DNA from: Candidatus Omnitrophota bacterium
GTDB lineage: Bacteria; Omnitrophota; Koll11; Pluralincolimonadales; Pluralincolimonadaceae
Direction: 5' to 3'
NCBI GenBank assembly: GCA_022709465.1
Contig: JAKLIT010000016.1
Coordinates: 1-16,277, forward strand
Length of the DNA: 16,277 nucleotides
A model generated the notes under the pieces. The model worked only from the letters and a program-made list of their open reading frames with translations, made no database searches and had not been told where the DNA came from. The position numbers and the translations under genes were made by a program. Position 1 is the stretch's first letter; each line of letters opens with the position of its first letter. Below, piece by piece: positions 1-7,363 of this stretch.

Positions 1-126
1 CTCTACCGGAGGCACGATAGATATCAATGACGGTATCCTTGACCTCTCGACCCAGACGGTAGACGTCACGCTTAACGCCACGGCAGACGCCCTGAACTTC
101 GACTCGAATACCCTCTCGATAGACGC
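1..126 (+). repeat. Direct repeat A, copy 1 (cut by window edge)
   Basis: Bases 1-126 match 2029-2154 at every position I compared, and the match breaks immediately after (agacgcAGAC against agacgcGTCG). The offset of 2028 bases is a multiple of three, so both copies encode the same peptide (TIDINDGILDLSTQTVDV and onward). The left boundary lies outside the window, so the true repeat may be longer. Confidence 0.93.
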
Positions 127-3100
127 AGACGCGAACAGGGTGGGCATAGGGACGGCCGCGCCAGGTTATACGCTCGATGTTGCCGGGAACACGCGCGTAA
201 GCAACGCCTCAACTACGGCGAGCCTGCTTATAGCGGGTGCCGGGGATACGTATAAATATTCCGCCTTGAACCTGTTCGACGATTCCGGGAACAAGCTATG
301 GGCGCTCCAACATCGGCAGATTGCCGCGGAACTCAACAATTTCCTGATCGAGGAATATGACGGTATCGACTATTACAGGAGATTATCGATAGCGCCGGGC
401 GGAAATACGGGGATAGGTACTATAGACTTTGACGGCACTCCTGCGGCGGGCAGGCTTATCGTAAAGGGTTCTACGAACGACGGCTCGACGAACGCGCAGG
501 TCTGGCGCGACAGCGACGAGGCAAACGTTGCTTATCTTGATACCGACGGCAACCTGACCTTGAGCGGCACGATATCCGCCTCGGGCAGCGCCTTCTCGGG
601 CACGACGAATAGGACATTTACGGTCAACTCCGACAACACGACCGACGAGATAGCCGAACTGATATTCGGCGGGGCAGGCACCGGCTCCGGCAAGATATCG
701 ACGACCGTCGGCAACCTGAACATAGATTCGGCGGGCGGCACCATCGACATCAACGACGGTACGCTCGACCTCTCGACGCAGACCGTGGATGTCACGCTTA
801 ACGCGGCGGCGGATGCGCTGAACTTCGATTCAAATACCCTATCGATAGACGCGGCGAGTCACAGGGTAGGGATAGGGACAAACGCACCCAGCACCGCATT
901 AGATATGGTAGGAATATTCAGGCTCGAGCTTACTTCTTCTGTATTCTCACAGCAAGGCATCGATGGCAACGGTTTTTGGTTTGAACAGATCGGAAGCAAC
1001 ACTTCAAACGATGCTTTGAGGTTCCAGTCGTCCCTGTCCGGTGATGCGACGAACTACACACAGTTTATAGTTGATCCGACAAATGGCATAGCATTCACCT
1101 CGCTGGGCACGGGTAATTATTATGTGGGAATAGGCGATGTGACCCCGGCTGCGGCCTTAGTTGTCGGTTCCGACGCCGGCGCATCGGTCTCCGGCGCGGG
1201 CTCAGCCTATATCCAGAATGACCTCGAGGTCGATGGAACATTATATGCCGCCGGTTCAAGCCTTACAGGCACGACATCCGACACCTTTGAGATAAATACC
1301 GACGGCTTTGGCGCCGTCATAAGCACGACCAACCGTTCCACCGACGGCACGTATACGCTGCCAAACGTCGCGGGAGCCGCCCAGATACTCACGACGAACA
1401 TGTCGGATGCCGCGGCCGCTGTTACTCTCTACGAGGCGGACGTTAACAGCCTTAGCTTTGATACCGATACCCTGTCTATAGATGCGCAGAACAACTGGGT
1501 CGGCATCGGGACGACATCTCCGGACTCAAAGTTGACCGTTGATGGAGGGGGAAGCAACCACGGTTATGTCTCAACGAGGTCCACCAATGGTAATTACTGC
1601 GGGATACTGTTTACGGATGCGGACGGACTGCAATGGGGTCTATATAAGGATGCTACGGCGGACCCGATACTGCAATTCGGCAGGTACACGGACGGGGTTT
1701 GGCAGGCCGCGCCGATCAGTTTTATCAGGAATGGGGACGTTATTTTCGGCGACAGGTATGTCGGCATTGCGGATACAGACCCGGTCGCTTCCTTGGTTGT
1801 CGGCGACGACGCGACCGCATCGATCAGCGGCGTGGGTTCGGCTTACATCCAAAACAACCTCGAGGTCGACGGAACGCTTTATGCCGCCGGCTCAAGCCTT
1901 ACCGGCACGACCGCCGATACCTTCACCGTCAACTCTGACGGCACGGCCGCGGCATCGACGCTGGCCTTGGGCGCAGCGGGGACAACAGGCGGCTCCATAA
2001 CTACCGGCGCGGGAAATCTCACGATCGACTCTACCGGAGGCACGATAGATATCAATGACGGTATCCTTGACCTCTCGACCCAGACGGTAGACGTCACGCT
2101 TAACGCCACGGCAGACGCCCTGAACTTCGACTCGAATACCCTCTCGATAGACGCGTCGCAGAATTTCGTGGGGATCGGCACGGCTGCGCCGGACCGATTC
2201 CTTGCAATAGCCCCTCCGGATAACGCGGAAGCGAGCATAGGAATGGTGTCCACAAGCGGAGCGGGCGCGGAGATCTATCTCGGGAACGGCGGCGCATACG
2301 GCGGCGCGATCGGATACACACAGAATTTCGCCGGTGCAATAGAATTCAAGACCAACGGTATAACCAATGCCGACTCTAAGGTGATAATATCGAGTGCCGG
2401 GAAAGTCGGAATAGGCACTGGCACGGTAACCGAACCTTCCGCCGCCCTCGACGTGCAGGCCGCCGTGACCGCGGCTTCAGCCGTCGCGAACGGGGTCAGG
2501 TTGCAGCAAACCCTGACGGCCGCCGCCGACAGCGATTCGCTCAACAGCTTATTGATAAACACCACATTCGCCGACGGAGGTTTTTCCGGCGTAAAGCATA
2601 ACGGCATCGCCTTCCCCGACGCGCAGGGCACGAAGATGAACCTCGGGTACGACGCGGCGAAAGCGAAGTGGATAGGCATAGACGGGAGCTGGCGCCAGGG
2701 CTTCACGAACGATACAGGTTTCGAGTTTTATATATCATCCGACAACACGAGCTGGGGCGATTCGAAGCTGCATATCGATACCGACAGCGTTGATTTCTAT
2801 GTCGACCCGGTTGTCGGGACATCGGGCACGAACAGGTGGCTCAAGATGTTCGGCAACATCCTGTTCGAGGAGAATGACGATTATATCGGCACGTACAACA
2901 CCGGCACTTTCACGGTCGGCAACCTCCAGAATACCTCTACGGCGACGACCGTCAACTTCGGAAGGGACGGAGGCATCGACGTGATGAACTTCAACAGGGG
3001 CGGCACCACGTATAACTTCCTGACGCTTAAGTCGGCTGGCACCGATGACATAACCCTCGACCCGGCGGGCGGCGACGTTTCGGTAGACGGAAATATCGCG

Positions 3101-3286
3101 ACGACGAGCAACGGGAACATAACAGCCGGCGGAAGCGGCGCGGTCCAGTGCGGTACGGGCGCGTTCAAATCATCGGACGGCACCGCGGGCCTTACGGGTA
3201 CGTATAATATAGACGGTTCGGCGGCAGGCACCGTCGCGACGATGGAATTCAAGAACGGGATACTCGTAGCCGTTACCACACGATAA
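1..3286 (+). CDS. Repeat-built surface fibre protein (phage tail-fibre-like VGIGT repeats), 5'-partial
   Basis: The frame is open from base 2 with no stop, so the N-terminus lies outside the window; the GTG at 140 is an internal Val codon. About 1,094 residues are visible. The chain is dominated by Thr, Asp, Gly, Ala and Ser and is built from recurring blocks of the type VGIGT-x-(A/S)P-x(3)-LDV-x-G, with Val codons near 140, 866, 1124, 1499, 1760, 2168 and 2405. This is the motif that precedes or builds beta-structured stalks in phage tail fibres and S74-chaperone-type surface proteins. No S74 autoprotease domain is seen. The end (GLTGTYNIDG ... FKNGILVAVTTR) resembles a fibre C-terminal strand motif. 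Inference: a long, probably extracellular beta-fibre or adhesin. Eleven bases separate its stop from the next start, which has an AGGAG site. Family-level identity is moderate; the biological role is unknown. Confidence 0.8.
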   Translation, partial: STGGTIDINDGILDLSTQTVDVTLNATADALNFDSNTLSIDADANRVGIGTAAPGYTLDVAGNTRVSNASTTASLLIAGAGDTYKYSALNLFDDSGNKLWALQHRQIAAELNNFLIEEYDGIDYYRRLSIAPGGNTGIGTIDFDGTPAAGRLIVKGSTNDGSTNAQVWRDSDEANVAYLDTDGNLTLSGTISASGSAFSGTTNRTFTVNSDNTTDEIAELIFGGAGTGSGKISTTVGNLNIDSAGGTIDINDGTLDLSTQTVDVTLNAAADALNFDSNTLSIDAASHRVGIGTNAPSTALDMVGIFRLELTSSVFSQQGIDGNGFWFEQIGSNTSNDALRFQSSLSGDATNYTQFIVDPTNGIAFTSLGTGNYYVGIGDVTPAAALVVGSDAGASVSGAGSAYIQNDLEVDGTLYAAGSSLTGTTSDTFEINTDGFGAVISTTNRSTDGTYTLPNVAGAAQILTTNMSDAAAAVTLYEADVNSLSFDTDTLSIDAQNNWVGIGTTSPDSKLTVDGGGSNHGYVSTRSTNGNYCGILFTDADGLQWGLYKDATADPILQFGRYTDGVWQAAPISFIRNGDVIFGDRYVGIADTDPVASLVVGDDATASISGVGSAYIQNNLEVDGTLYAAGSSLTGTTADTFTVNSDGTAAASTLALGAAGTTGGSITTGAGNLTIDSTGGTIDINDGILDLSTQTVDVTLNATADALNFDSNTLSIDASQNFVGIGTAAPDRFLAIAPPDNAEASIGMVSTSGAGAEIYLGNGGAYGGAIGYTQNFAGAIEFKTNGITNADSKVIISSAGKVGIGTGTVTEPSAALDVQAAVTAASAVANGVRLQQTLTAAADSDSLNSLLINTTFADGGFSGVKHNGIAFPDAQGTKMNLGYDAAKAKWIGIDGSWRQGFTNDTGFEFYISSDNTSWGDSKLHIDTDSVDFYVDPVVGTSGTNRWLKMFGNILFEENDDYIGTYNTGTFTVGNLQNTSTATTVNFGRDGGIDVMNFNRGGTTYNFLTLKSAGTDDITLDPAGGDVSVDGNIATTSNGNITAGGSGAVQCGTGAFKSSDGTAGLTGTYNIDGSAAGTVATMEFKNGILVAVTTR
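727..852 (+). repeat. Direct repeat A, diverged copy 2
   Basis: This copy is offset by 726 bases (in frame) from copy 1. It encodes nearly the same peptide (TIDINDGTLDLSTQTVDV, then LNAAADALNFDSNTLSIDA) but with many synonymous changes. It is therefore clearly older than the identical pair at 1-126 and 2029-2154. It is followed by a VGIGT motif like the other copies. Confidence 0.88.
1124..1306 (+). repeat. Direct repeat B, copy 1 (61-residue module)
   Basis: Encodes VGIGDVTPAAALVVG ... GSAYIQNDLEVDGTLYAAG ... TGTTSDTF. By hand count 47 of 61 residues equal the module at 1760-1942, with no gaps. It is a second repeat family interleaved with repeat A in the fibre gene. Confidence 0.85.
1760..1942 (+). 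repeat. Direct repeat B, copy 2 (61-residue module)
   Basis: Encodes VGIADTDPVASLVVG ... GSAYIQNNLEVDGTLYAAG ... TGTTADTF, the counterpart of 1124-1306. The central part (Leu-Glu-Val-Asp-Gly-Thr-Leu-Tyr-Ala-Ala-Gly) is invariant between copies, while the flanks differ. That pattern fits a structural strand with variable surface positions. Confidence 0.85.
2029..2154 (+). repeat. Direct repeat A, copy 3 (identical to copy 1)
   Basis: Identical over 126 bases to the start of the window. The module probably extends leftward: the stretch just upstream (about 1905-2028) encodes a peptide (TFTVNSDG ... GNLTIDSTGG) similar to that at about 612-726 upstream of copy 2. The full repeat unit therefore seems to be roughly 250-270 bases and ends at a VGIGT motif. 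Confidence 0.92.
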
Positions 3287-3297
3287 AGGAGAGTATT

Positions 3298-3477
3298 ATG
3301 AAAAGCACGGTTGTAACGAACGCGTTATTGGCGATAATCGCTTTATTGCTGTTTTTGAACCTTTTGGCGAAAGGGCCGGTGCCCGGGGCGGAAGCGGACA
3401 CCTTTAAGCTCGACGATTGCATAACATCAAAAGCGGGAGACAGGCCGGCAGGGTATGTCCACGTCGTCAGCCACTAG
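3298..3477 (+). CDS. Small single-helix membrane or secreted protein, unknown function
   Basis: An ATG preceded by AGGAG with a 7-base spacer starts a 59-residue frame ending at TAG. Residues 1-4 (MKST) are followed by a hydrophobic helix of about 20 residues (ALLAIIALLLFLNLL, roughly 8-24), then PVPGAEA, which could be a signal peptidase I site. A short polar tail follows (TFKLDDCITSKAGDRPAGYV and on), containing one Cys. It is either a signal-anchored membrane peptide or a secreted peptide of about 25 residues. It sits between the fibre gene and the Ig-like gene and overlaps the latter by 23 bases, which suggests translational coupling. I recognise no family. The strong ribosome binding site and credible export signal support a real gene. 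Confidence 0.72.
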   Translation: MKSTVVTNALLAIIALLLFLNLLAKGPVPGAEADTFKLDDCITSKAGDRPAGYVHVVSH

Positions 3478-5737
3478 ATACCTGGCAGCGCTTCTCGTGC
3501 TGGCTGCGGGCACGGCTTTTGCCGTCACCGACAGCTATCTTGAGGATTTCAGCGGCCGCAATCCCGACGTCACGATAGACGGCCAGGACCACTGGACGGT
3601 GACGCAGGGCGGCGATGATAACGCGATCGTCGACGACCAGACCACTCCCGACGGGACGGGGCGCAGCCTCAGGATCACCGACGCGTCGCCTACCGTTATC
3701 GCGGGAAGGCCCGCCGATTACGGCGGCGTATCCCCGACATGGGTCAGTTATAACGTCATGGCTGCCTCCGGCAACAAGCAGAGGAGCGTCCCTGCATCAG
3801 GCATCGCCGCGGTCACATTCGATTATACCGGCAAGATACTCGCGAGCAACGGCACGAGCTGGGCCGATACGGGACTCACCTATGAAAACGGCCAATGGTA
3901 CACAGTGACGATGAAGCTCGATTTCTCGACCCACAAGTACGACCTTTATATATCGATTTACGATGACCCGGATGTCCAGTTCGTGCCCGTGAAGTCCGGG
4001 CTGCAGTTCATAGACACATCGGTGAACAAGTTAAGCGGGTACTATTTTTACGGCGCGTATTCATCTTCAGGCCGGGCGAATTCGTATGCCGACGACATAT
4101 CCATCTCGTATATCTACAGGCTTGAATTCATAAACACGCCCCAGGTCCTCGTGCAGAACGAAGTGTCCGGGCCGATAACCGTACAGTTACAGGACGCGGA
4201 TTCGGCGCCGCAGACCGCGCTTGATGACTATACTCTCGAGCTGAAATCGTCCTCTGCGGGCGGGAAATTCTCTTTAAGGAAAGAGCCGTGGGTCAATGTG
4301 ACCCAGGTCACCATATCGAAGTTCAGCCAGGGCGTGACGTTCTATTATAAGGATTCCGCAGTGGGCAGTCCCATGTTATCTGCCGCCGAATATCCGGAGA
4401 TCGGCTGGCTGGAAGCCCTGCAGCAGCAGCGCGTAATGCAAAGGGTCGCCCATTTTACCGTCTCGTCGACGACCCCTCAGGCAGCGGGCGAGGACTTCAA
4501 GCTTACCGTAACCGCAAAGGACGAGGACGGCGAAATAAACCTCGATTATTCCGGCACCGTCCTGCTCGAAGCGGATTATATCCTGCCGGCGTCGGGCACG
4601 AAGCAGTTGTCGAAGCAGGAAGCGTCCGGCTTTTCACGCGGAGTGCTCGAGCTGACGGTCAACTATCCCGACGCGGGCGTGATAGCCGTTACCGCCAGGG
4701 ATAAGGATGATACGCAGCTCAGCGGTACATCCGGCTCGATAGAATTCCTGCCGTCTTATTTTACCATGGTTGCGCAGGGCCCTCAGGCCGCCGGCAGGGA
4801 TTTTAATGTTACCGTGGAGGCAAAGAACCTTGCGGGGCAATTGACGCCGAATTATAAAGGCGATATGCGGCTCGCGCCCGTGTTCGTCGCGCCTGCAAGC
4901 GCCGACGGCGCTTCTTTCTCGCCCGGTACGATAAACGGGGAACTCTTCTTGTCCGGAAAAGTCACCCTGCCAGTAAATTATAACCGTTGGGGCACGATAA
5001 AGGTGAGGGCCGAGGACCCGCGTTACCCCGGTAAGTCCGTCGAGTCCTCAAATATTAAGTTCAATGCGGCCGCCCTCAAGGTGGCGGTGCCCGAGCCCCC
5101 GCCGGGCAGGGATTTCTTCTATATAGGGGAGGTGATCCCGGTCGAGATAACGGTCAACGACGGCGCCGGCATCCCGATACCTAACTTTACCGGCCCGGTC
5201 TCTATCACGGCCGGCTCAAACCTGAACTTGCCCGCGTCTTACGGTTTCGAACCGCGCGACGAAGGCAAACATACATTCCCCGTTGCGGCAAAAGCGACCG
5301 GGAAATATACGATCAAGGCGCGCGAGCCGCAGGGCAACCTCTCCGCAGAAAGCTCGCAGTTTGAGGTAAGAAATGCTACAATTGTCGTAATAGACACGGT
5401 CTCGCCGATCGGTACCGCCGAGGTGTTGATACAGCTGGTCGATGACCAGGGGCGCGTGATAACGACCGAGAATAACCTCGAGATACTCATAAAGCTGATC
5501 GAGGGCCTCGACAACCTCAGCGCGTCGTCGATGTCGACCGTGACGCCGGTAAGGTTCATCAACGGCCAGATAAGGATACCGGTCTCCGACACGGAGGCAG
5601 AGGAGGTCGGCATAGTGCCGCAGACCGAACTCGGGCTCAAGGTTAAAGCCGGAAAGGTTACCTTCGGCCGTGTAGCCAAGTCCGGCATAGGCACGCTTAT
5701 GTGGAGAGAGATCAAGGAGAAAAAGGAAAAGCGATGA
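3455..5737 (+). CDS. Secreted lectin-like and Ig-like multidomain surface protein
   Basis: This 760-residue protein starts with a clear signal peptide (MSTSSATRYLAALLVLAAG, then TAFA, cleavage near residue 23). The ATG at 3455 is the only usable start, since an in-frame stop lies at 3422 and no ATG, GTG or TTG codon falls between. Residues about 25-220 look like a concanavalin/LamG-type beta-sandwich (YLEDFSG ... NGQWYTVTMKLD ... YADDISISY). From about 225 to 745 come repeated beta-rich, probably Ig-like units; two open alike (TPQAAGEDFKLTVTAKDEDG near 345, GPQAAGRDFNVTVEAKNLAG near 440), and another (PPPGRDFFYIGEVIPVEITV) starts near 545. The tail is highly charged (WREIKEKKEKR), with no LPXTG motif and no C-terminal membrane helix. 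Its stop overlaps the ATG of the assembly ATPase (ATGA), so the two are probably co-translated. Role inferred: exported adhesin, carbohydrate-binding or envelope-structure protein. Confidence 0.8.
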   Translation: MSTSSATRYLAALLVLAAGTAFAVTDSYLEDFSGRNPDVTIDGQDHWTVTQGGDDNAIVDDQTTPDGTGRSLRITDASPTVIAGRPADYGGVSPTWVSYNVMAASGNKQRSVPASGIAAVTFDYTGKILASNGTSWADTGLTYENGQWYTVTMKLDFSTHKYDLYISIYDDPDVQFVPVKSGLQFIDTSVNKLSGYYFYGAYSSSGRANSYADDISISYIYRLEFINTPQVLVQNEVSGPITVQLQDADSAPQTALDDYTLELKSSSAGGKFSLRKEPWVNVTQVTISKFSQGVTFYYKDSAVGSPMLSAAEYPEIGWLEALQQQRVMQRVAHFTVSSTTPQAAGEDFKLTVTAKDEDGEINLDYSGTVLLEADYILPASGTKQLSKQEASGFSRGVLELTVNYPDAGVIAVTARDKDDTQLSGTSGSIEFLPSYFTMVAQGPQAAGRDFNVTVEAKNLAGQLTPNYKGDMRLAPVFVAPASADGASFSPGTINGELFLSGKVTLPVNYNRWGTIKVRAEDPRYPGKSVESSNIKFNAAALKVAVPEPPPGRDFFYIGEVIPVEITVNDGAGIPIPNFTGPVSITAGSNLNLPASYGFEPRDEGKHTFPVAAKATGKYTIKAREPQGNLSAESSQFEVRNATIVVIDTVSPIGTAEVLIQLVDDQGRVITTENNLEILIKLIEGLDNLSASSMSTVTPVRFINGQIRIPVSDTEAEEVGIVPQTELGLKVKAGKVTFGRVAKSGIGTLMWREIKEKKEKR

Positions 5738-7359
5738 TCGGAGAATCCCTCGTCGAAAAGGGAATAATCACCCGCAAGCAGCTGGAGGAAGCGCTGCAGG
5801 AACAGAAAAGCTCCGGCGAATTCCTCGGTTCGATACTTGTCGGGAAGAGATCCGCTTCCGAGCACCTGATAGCGAAGGCGCTGAGCGAGGAACTCGGTCT
5901 CGCATTCATGGACCTTTCGAAATATTCTATTGAGGCCGCCGCGATAAAGCTTGTGCCTGAAGCGGTATGCAGGAAATATACGCTGGTTCCGGTATATGAG
6001 GCCGGCGGCAACCTTACGGTAGCGATGGCCGACCCGACCGACGCTGCAGTAAAGGACGAACTGAAGGGCCTTACCAAGCTGAAGATCAGGCCGGTCTTCT
6101 CTCCGGTCTCCGAGATAAAAGGCCGCATAGAGAAGGAATACGCCGGTACGGCAAAGACGCCGAAGAAAGAGGTCGAGGAGCTCATCGAAGTAGCGAGCTT
6201 AGCGCCTGTCATACAGGTCGTGGACACGCTTATAACCAAGGCGGTGGAGTTGGGGGCGAGCGATATCCATCTTGAGCCGGACCAGGGGCATTTTTATTGC
6301 CGTTACCGCATAGACGGCATACTGCGCGAGATACCTGAGCTGCCGAAAAAATATGAGGCCGCGATAATCTCCAGGATAAAGATCATGTCCAGCATGGACA
6401 TAGCCGAAAAGCGCCTGCCGCAGGACGGCAGGATACAGACGACTGTAGCGAACAAGAGCGTCGACTTGCGTGTCTCGACATTCCCCACGCTCAGCGGCGA
6501 GAATGTCGTGTTGAGGATACTCGACAGGAGCAGGGCGTTCCTTGAACTCGACGGCCTCGGTTTCGCCCCGGACAACCTCAAGATAATAGAGAAGGCGATC
6601 AAGCGCCCGTTCGGCATGATACTCGTAACGGGCCCGACCGGCAGCGGCAAGACGACGACGCTCTACGCCGCGTTGAACAAAGTGAACAACCTCGATAAGA
6701 ACATAATGACGCTCGAGGACCCGGTCGAATACGAGATACCGAGGATAAGGCAGTCACAGGTAAACGTTAAAGCCGGTCTTACTTTTGCAACCGGCTTACG
6801 TTCGATGGTCCGCCAGGATCCAGACATCATAATGATCGGCGAGATCCGCGACAAAGAGACCGCCGATATAGCGATACATGCCGCGTTGACGGGGCACCTC
6901 GTGTTTTCCACTCTCCATACGAACGATTCCGCGTCAGCCGCGACAAGACTGATAGACATAGGCGTCGAGCCGTTCCTTGTCGGCACCTCCGTCATAGCGA
7001 TAATAGCGCAACGGCTCGTAAGGACGCTCTGCCCCAACTGCAAGAAACCCTATACGCCGGGCAGGGAGGAGCTGGACCTTCTCGGCCTCGGCACAGTCGA
7101 CGAAAAAGTGGTCTTCTACAAGGAGACCGGTTGCCGTCGCTGTTTCGATACAGGATACTCGGGCCGCACGGGCATATTCGAGATACTCGCGCTCGACGAC
7201 AAGATGAAAGAGCTTATCAGCAGGAAGGTCTCCTCCACGCAGATACACGAGGCCGCCGTCCGGAACGGCATGAAGACCCTACGCGATGACGGGACCCTCA
7301 AGGTAAAGGCGGGCATCACGACGGTCGCGGAAGTGCTTAGGGTAACGAAAGAGGCCTGA
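5734..7359 (+). CDS. GspE/PilB-family type II secretion or type IV pilus assembly ATPase
   Basis: Cytoplasmic hexameric ATPase that powers pilus or pseudopilus assembly. I start it at ATG 5734, not the in-frame GTG at 5701, because the protein then begins exactly at the MshEN domain (IGESLVEKGIITRKQLEEAL) and AAGGAGAAAAAGG lies just upstream. The product is 541 residues, close to family size. Visible in order: MshEN domain (about 1-140), N2 domain (SDIHLEPDQGHFYCRYRIDG), Walker A G300-PTGSGKTT, Asp box, Walker B IMIGEIRD with E370, His box (TGHLVFSTLHT), and a zinc tetracysteine C433-x2-C436 with C467-x2-C470. The Zn motif and N2 domain favour the assembly type (GspE/PilB/MshE) over the retraction type (PilT). 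No pilin, GspF or secretin gene is in the window, so GspE and PilB cannot be separated. The first base-pair overlap with the upstream secreted protein is unusual for this family. Confidence 0.93.
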   Translation: MIGESLVEKGIITRKQLEEALQEQKSSGEFLGSILVGKRSASEHLIAKALSEELGLAFMDLSKYSIEAAAIKLVPEAVCRKYTLVPVYEAGGNLTVAMADPTDAAVKDELKGLTKLKIRPVFSPVSEIKGRIEKEYAGTAKTPKKEVEELIEVASLAPVIQVVDTLITKAVELGASDIHLEPDQGHFYCRYRIDGILREIPELPKKYEAAIISRIKIMSSMDIAEKRLPQDGRIQTTVANKSVDLRVSTFPTLSGENVVLRILDRSRAFLELDGLGFAPDNLKIIEKAIKRPFGMILVTGPTGSGKTTTLYAALNKVNNLDKNIMTLEDPVEYEIPRIRQSQVNVKAGLTFATGLRSMVRQDPDIIMIGEIRDKETADIAIHAALTGHLVFSTLHTNDSASAATRLIDIGVEPFLVGTSVIAIIAQRLVRTLCPNCKKPYTPGREELDLLGLGTVDEKVVFYKETGCRRCFDTGYSGRTGIFEILALDDKMKELISRKVSSTQIHEAAVRNGMKTLRDDGTLKVKAGITTVAEVLRVTKEA

Positions 7360-7363
7360 CAAC

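Noticed and set aside
1539..2000. A 153-codon + strand frame inside the fibre gene in another phase
   Set aside because: Arg/Ser/Pro-rich product typical of a shifted reading of Thr/Asp/Gly-rich repeats; no ribosome binding site and entirely within the real frame.
1..2154. Repeats as a CRISPR array or as non-coding tandem repeats
   Set aside because: Units are long, unequal in spacing, fully in frame and protein-coding, with diverged synonymous sites between older copies.
1..3286. The fibre gene as evidence of a prophage
   Set aside because: No other phage structural, lysis, packaging or integrase gene is present, and codon style looks the same as in the housekeeping genes that follow.
5701..5733. 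GTG at 5701 as the start of the assembly ATPase
   Set aside because: It would add 11 charged residues before the MshEN domain and overlap the upstream gene further; ATG 5734 has AAGGAG-type sequence upstream and the ATGA coupling seen elsewhere in this window.
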